A stretch of 64,000 nt of DNA from Pedobacter jeongneungensis (GTDB lineage Bacteria > Bacteroidota > Bacteroidia > Sphingobacteriales > Sphingobacteriaceae), in the NCBI RefSeq assembly GCF_000633455.1, contig NZ_AYMG01000026.1, positions 1 to 64,000 of the forward strand, written 5' to 3'. This document shows positions 62,866-64,000 of this stretch, in pieces. Numbering within the stretch: position 1 is the stretch's first letter; each line of letters starts with the position of its first letter. The notes under the pieces were generated by a model. That model ran no database searches. It had not been told where the DNA came from and saw nothing but the letters and a program-made list of their open reading frames with translations. The translations under genes and the position numbers were made by a program.

Positions 62866-63471
62866 AATTACTTACTTGGAGTGAAACAAAAGTAAGACAA
62901 CAGCTTTCCAGTATCAAGATGTTTAATGATTTAACATGTTGGTGTTCAAGTGATTGAAGTAAATTCGGTGCGTAGTTTTTTTATTCTAGATACACACCGA
63001 ATTACACACTTTTTATTGCGATTTGATGCATATTTTAGGTTTTTGATATCAGTAAAAAACCCTTCAAATGTTTGATTTTCAGTGTTTTGATATTATTTTA
63101 CATTGATTTTTGTAGCCCGTAGGGAAATAATCCCGGTTTCTCCCTGCGGTTAAGGTGCCTGAGAATAAATGCATGGTTCCAAAACTTTCGCCGCCCGCGT
63201 ATGGTTATCAGCATGATGAAAAAATGGAATCCGTTTGAGTGGCTTGTGGTCTGCCTTATATTCATCATGTTTATTAGCAGGACGTGGGTTGCCTTGCAGC
63301 GCAGTAACAGCTCGACAGCATTACCTCCGCAATATCCTGTCGTTGCCATCTGCCGCTAAGGTTAAAAACTGTTATTGTAAAACAGCGTATTATTTAGTAT
63401 ACCATTTGCGTTAATCTCAGTCGTCTTTACCCAATATTTATTCCACCAAAACAATAATATAACCAATAACA
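62866..63471. other. 606-bp gap holding one possible small membrane protein
   Basis: AT-rich upstream region of the integrase, then a more GC-rich part from about 63110. The only coding candidate is the 52-codon frame at 63201. No repeat or second att copy was seen. Confidence 0.45.
63201..63359 (+). CDS. Possible small membrane protein, 52 residues
   Basis: The frame gives MKKWNPFEWLVVCLIFIMF (from Met6; ATGs also at codons 1 and 5), a clear single membrane span with positive residues before it, then RTWVALQRSNSS and a Pro-containing tail ending VVAICR. A longer frame on the opposite strand overlaps it but looks less protein-like. No family known. It is 112 bp upstream of the acetyltransferase. 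Confidence 0.35.
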   Translation: MVISMMKKWNPFEWLVVCLIFIMFISRTWVALQRSNSSTALPPQYPVVAICR

Positions 63472-63924
63472 ATGATAGTAACAGAAAAACTACCTGCTTA
63501 CGAATATCAGATAAATCAGGATTTAGCCGGCATCGACTGGCAACGGGTGCATGAATTATTCCAGAAAATCAGTTGGAAACACCGTCTGGCAGAAGAAATA
63601 GAAACAGCCTTTGGCATGAGTACTACCACGCTTTTTGTCTATCACGGAGATGTTATAATTGCTTTTGGCAGGGTAGTAGGCGACGGAAGGTATTATGCGA
63701 TGCTGGCCGACGTTGTGGTGGATCCAGCTTACCAAGGCCAGGGTCTGGGAAAATATCTGGTAAGCACATTAAACGCTCAATTGAAGAATTACCATTTTGT
63801 TAACCTGAGTGCTGCTCCTGGTGCCGACCGCTTTTACAAGAACCTTGGTTGGAAGAAGCAGACCACGGCCTTTATATGGCCACAGGGACCTAAGCAGCTC
63901 AGGCAGCATTGTGAAAAAGATTAA
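63472..63924 (+). CDS. GNAT-family N-acetyltransferase
   Basis: 150 residues of the acetyl-CoA-dependent GNAT fold. Motif A is DVVVDPAYQGQGLGKYL (residues about 83-99), with the pyrophosphate-binding Q-x-x-G-x-G reading QGQGLG. It is preceded by IAFGRVVGDG and followed by NLSAAPGADRFYKNLGW. It acylates an amine on an unknown small molecule or protein. No linked partner gene is visible. The remaining 76 bases of the window hold no feature. Confidence 0.87.
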   Translation: MIVTEKLPAYEYQINQDLAGIDWQRVHELFQKISWKHRLAEEIETAFGMSTTTLFVYHGDVIIAFGRVVGDGRYYAMLADVVVDPAYQGQGLGKYLVSTLNAQLKNYHFVNLSAAPGADRFYKNLGWKKQTTAFIWPQGPKQLRQHCEKD

Positions 63925-64000
63925 GGGACAAAATGCCTCATCTCAAAGCCTGAAATAACAGGCATCTACTTAAACCATACCTTTCACTTGTTCCGGTAGT

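Noticed and set aside
63098-63349. 83-codon minus-strand frame over the small membrane-protein candidate
   Set aside because: Its composition is irregular, and the plus strand gives a clearer membrane-protein pattern.

Overview
The window reads as a Bacteroidota chromosome segment, most likely Sphingobacteriaceae (Pedobacter-like). The reasons are tandem SusC/SusD genes, a hybrid two-component sensor/AraC regulator, TAnnTTTG-type -7 promoter elements, Bacteroidota-type lipoprotein signals and the style of the tyrosine integrase. The genus is inferred from gene style only.

Bases 1-43.8 kb are one large polysaccharide utilisation locus (PUL), all on the + strand. Four transcripts each start at the same operator: two GTACAAAANNGAACC half-sites in direct repeat with a period of exactly 21 bp, 20-21 bp upstream of a TAnnTTTG-like -7 element (33-97, 13152-13216, 29756-29819, 41356-41419). 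Transcript 1 encodes a GH36-like alpha-galactosidase, a GH97 retaining alpha-galactosidase, a GH2 beta-glucuronidase, a GH88 unsaturated glucuronyl hydrolase, a second GH2, a stand-alone protein made only of GH35 C-terminal domains, and a GH3. Transcript 2 encodes SusC, SusD, SusE and a DUF4832-type surface lipoprotein. Transcript 3 encodes SusC-SusD-SusC-SusD and a CE15 glucuronoyl esterase. Transcript 4 encodes a second DUF4832 protein with a C-terminal fascin-like beta-trefoil. Between transcripts 2 and 3 lie the hybrid sensor (21358-25443), the probable reader of the operators, and a lyase-GH16-GH105-SGNH cluster without that operator. Together the enzymes point to a glucuronic-acid-rich polysaccharide with alpha-galactose and beta-glucose or beta-galactose. 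The exact substrate is not decided.

From 43.8 to 57.7 kb the content is ordinary or accessory: decayed gene fragments, a UvrA2-like ATPase without the UvrB-binding domain, a Crp/Fnr regulator, an ECF sigma factor, two short-chain dehydrogenases, a TesA-like esterase, a frameshifted TPR-like gene, DUF4385 and DUF3891 proteins and an SF2 helicase.

From 58 to 63 kb is a mobile-element graveyard. It holds a serine recombinase with an internal stop, a 5'-truncated membrane-protein fragment, an orphan RHS C-terminal cassette with a probable immunity lipoprotein, a tRNA 3'-end-like attachment site, and a tyrosine integrase broken by a frameshift and a stop. A GNAT acetyltransferase closes the window. 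No rRNA, intact tRNA or CRISPR array was seen.

The most noteworthy items are the four-copy 21-bp-period operator with its leader ORFs, the paired DUF4832 lipoproteins with a conserved glutamate pair (candidate uncharacterised glycosidases), the catalytic-domain-less GH35 protein, and the RHS cassette with an unrecognised effector.
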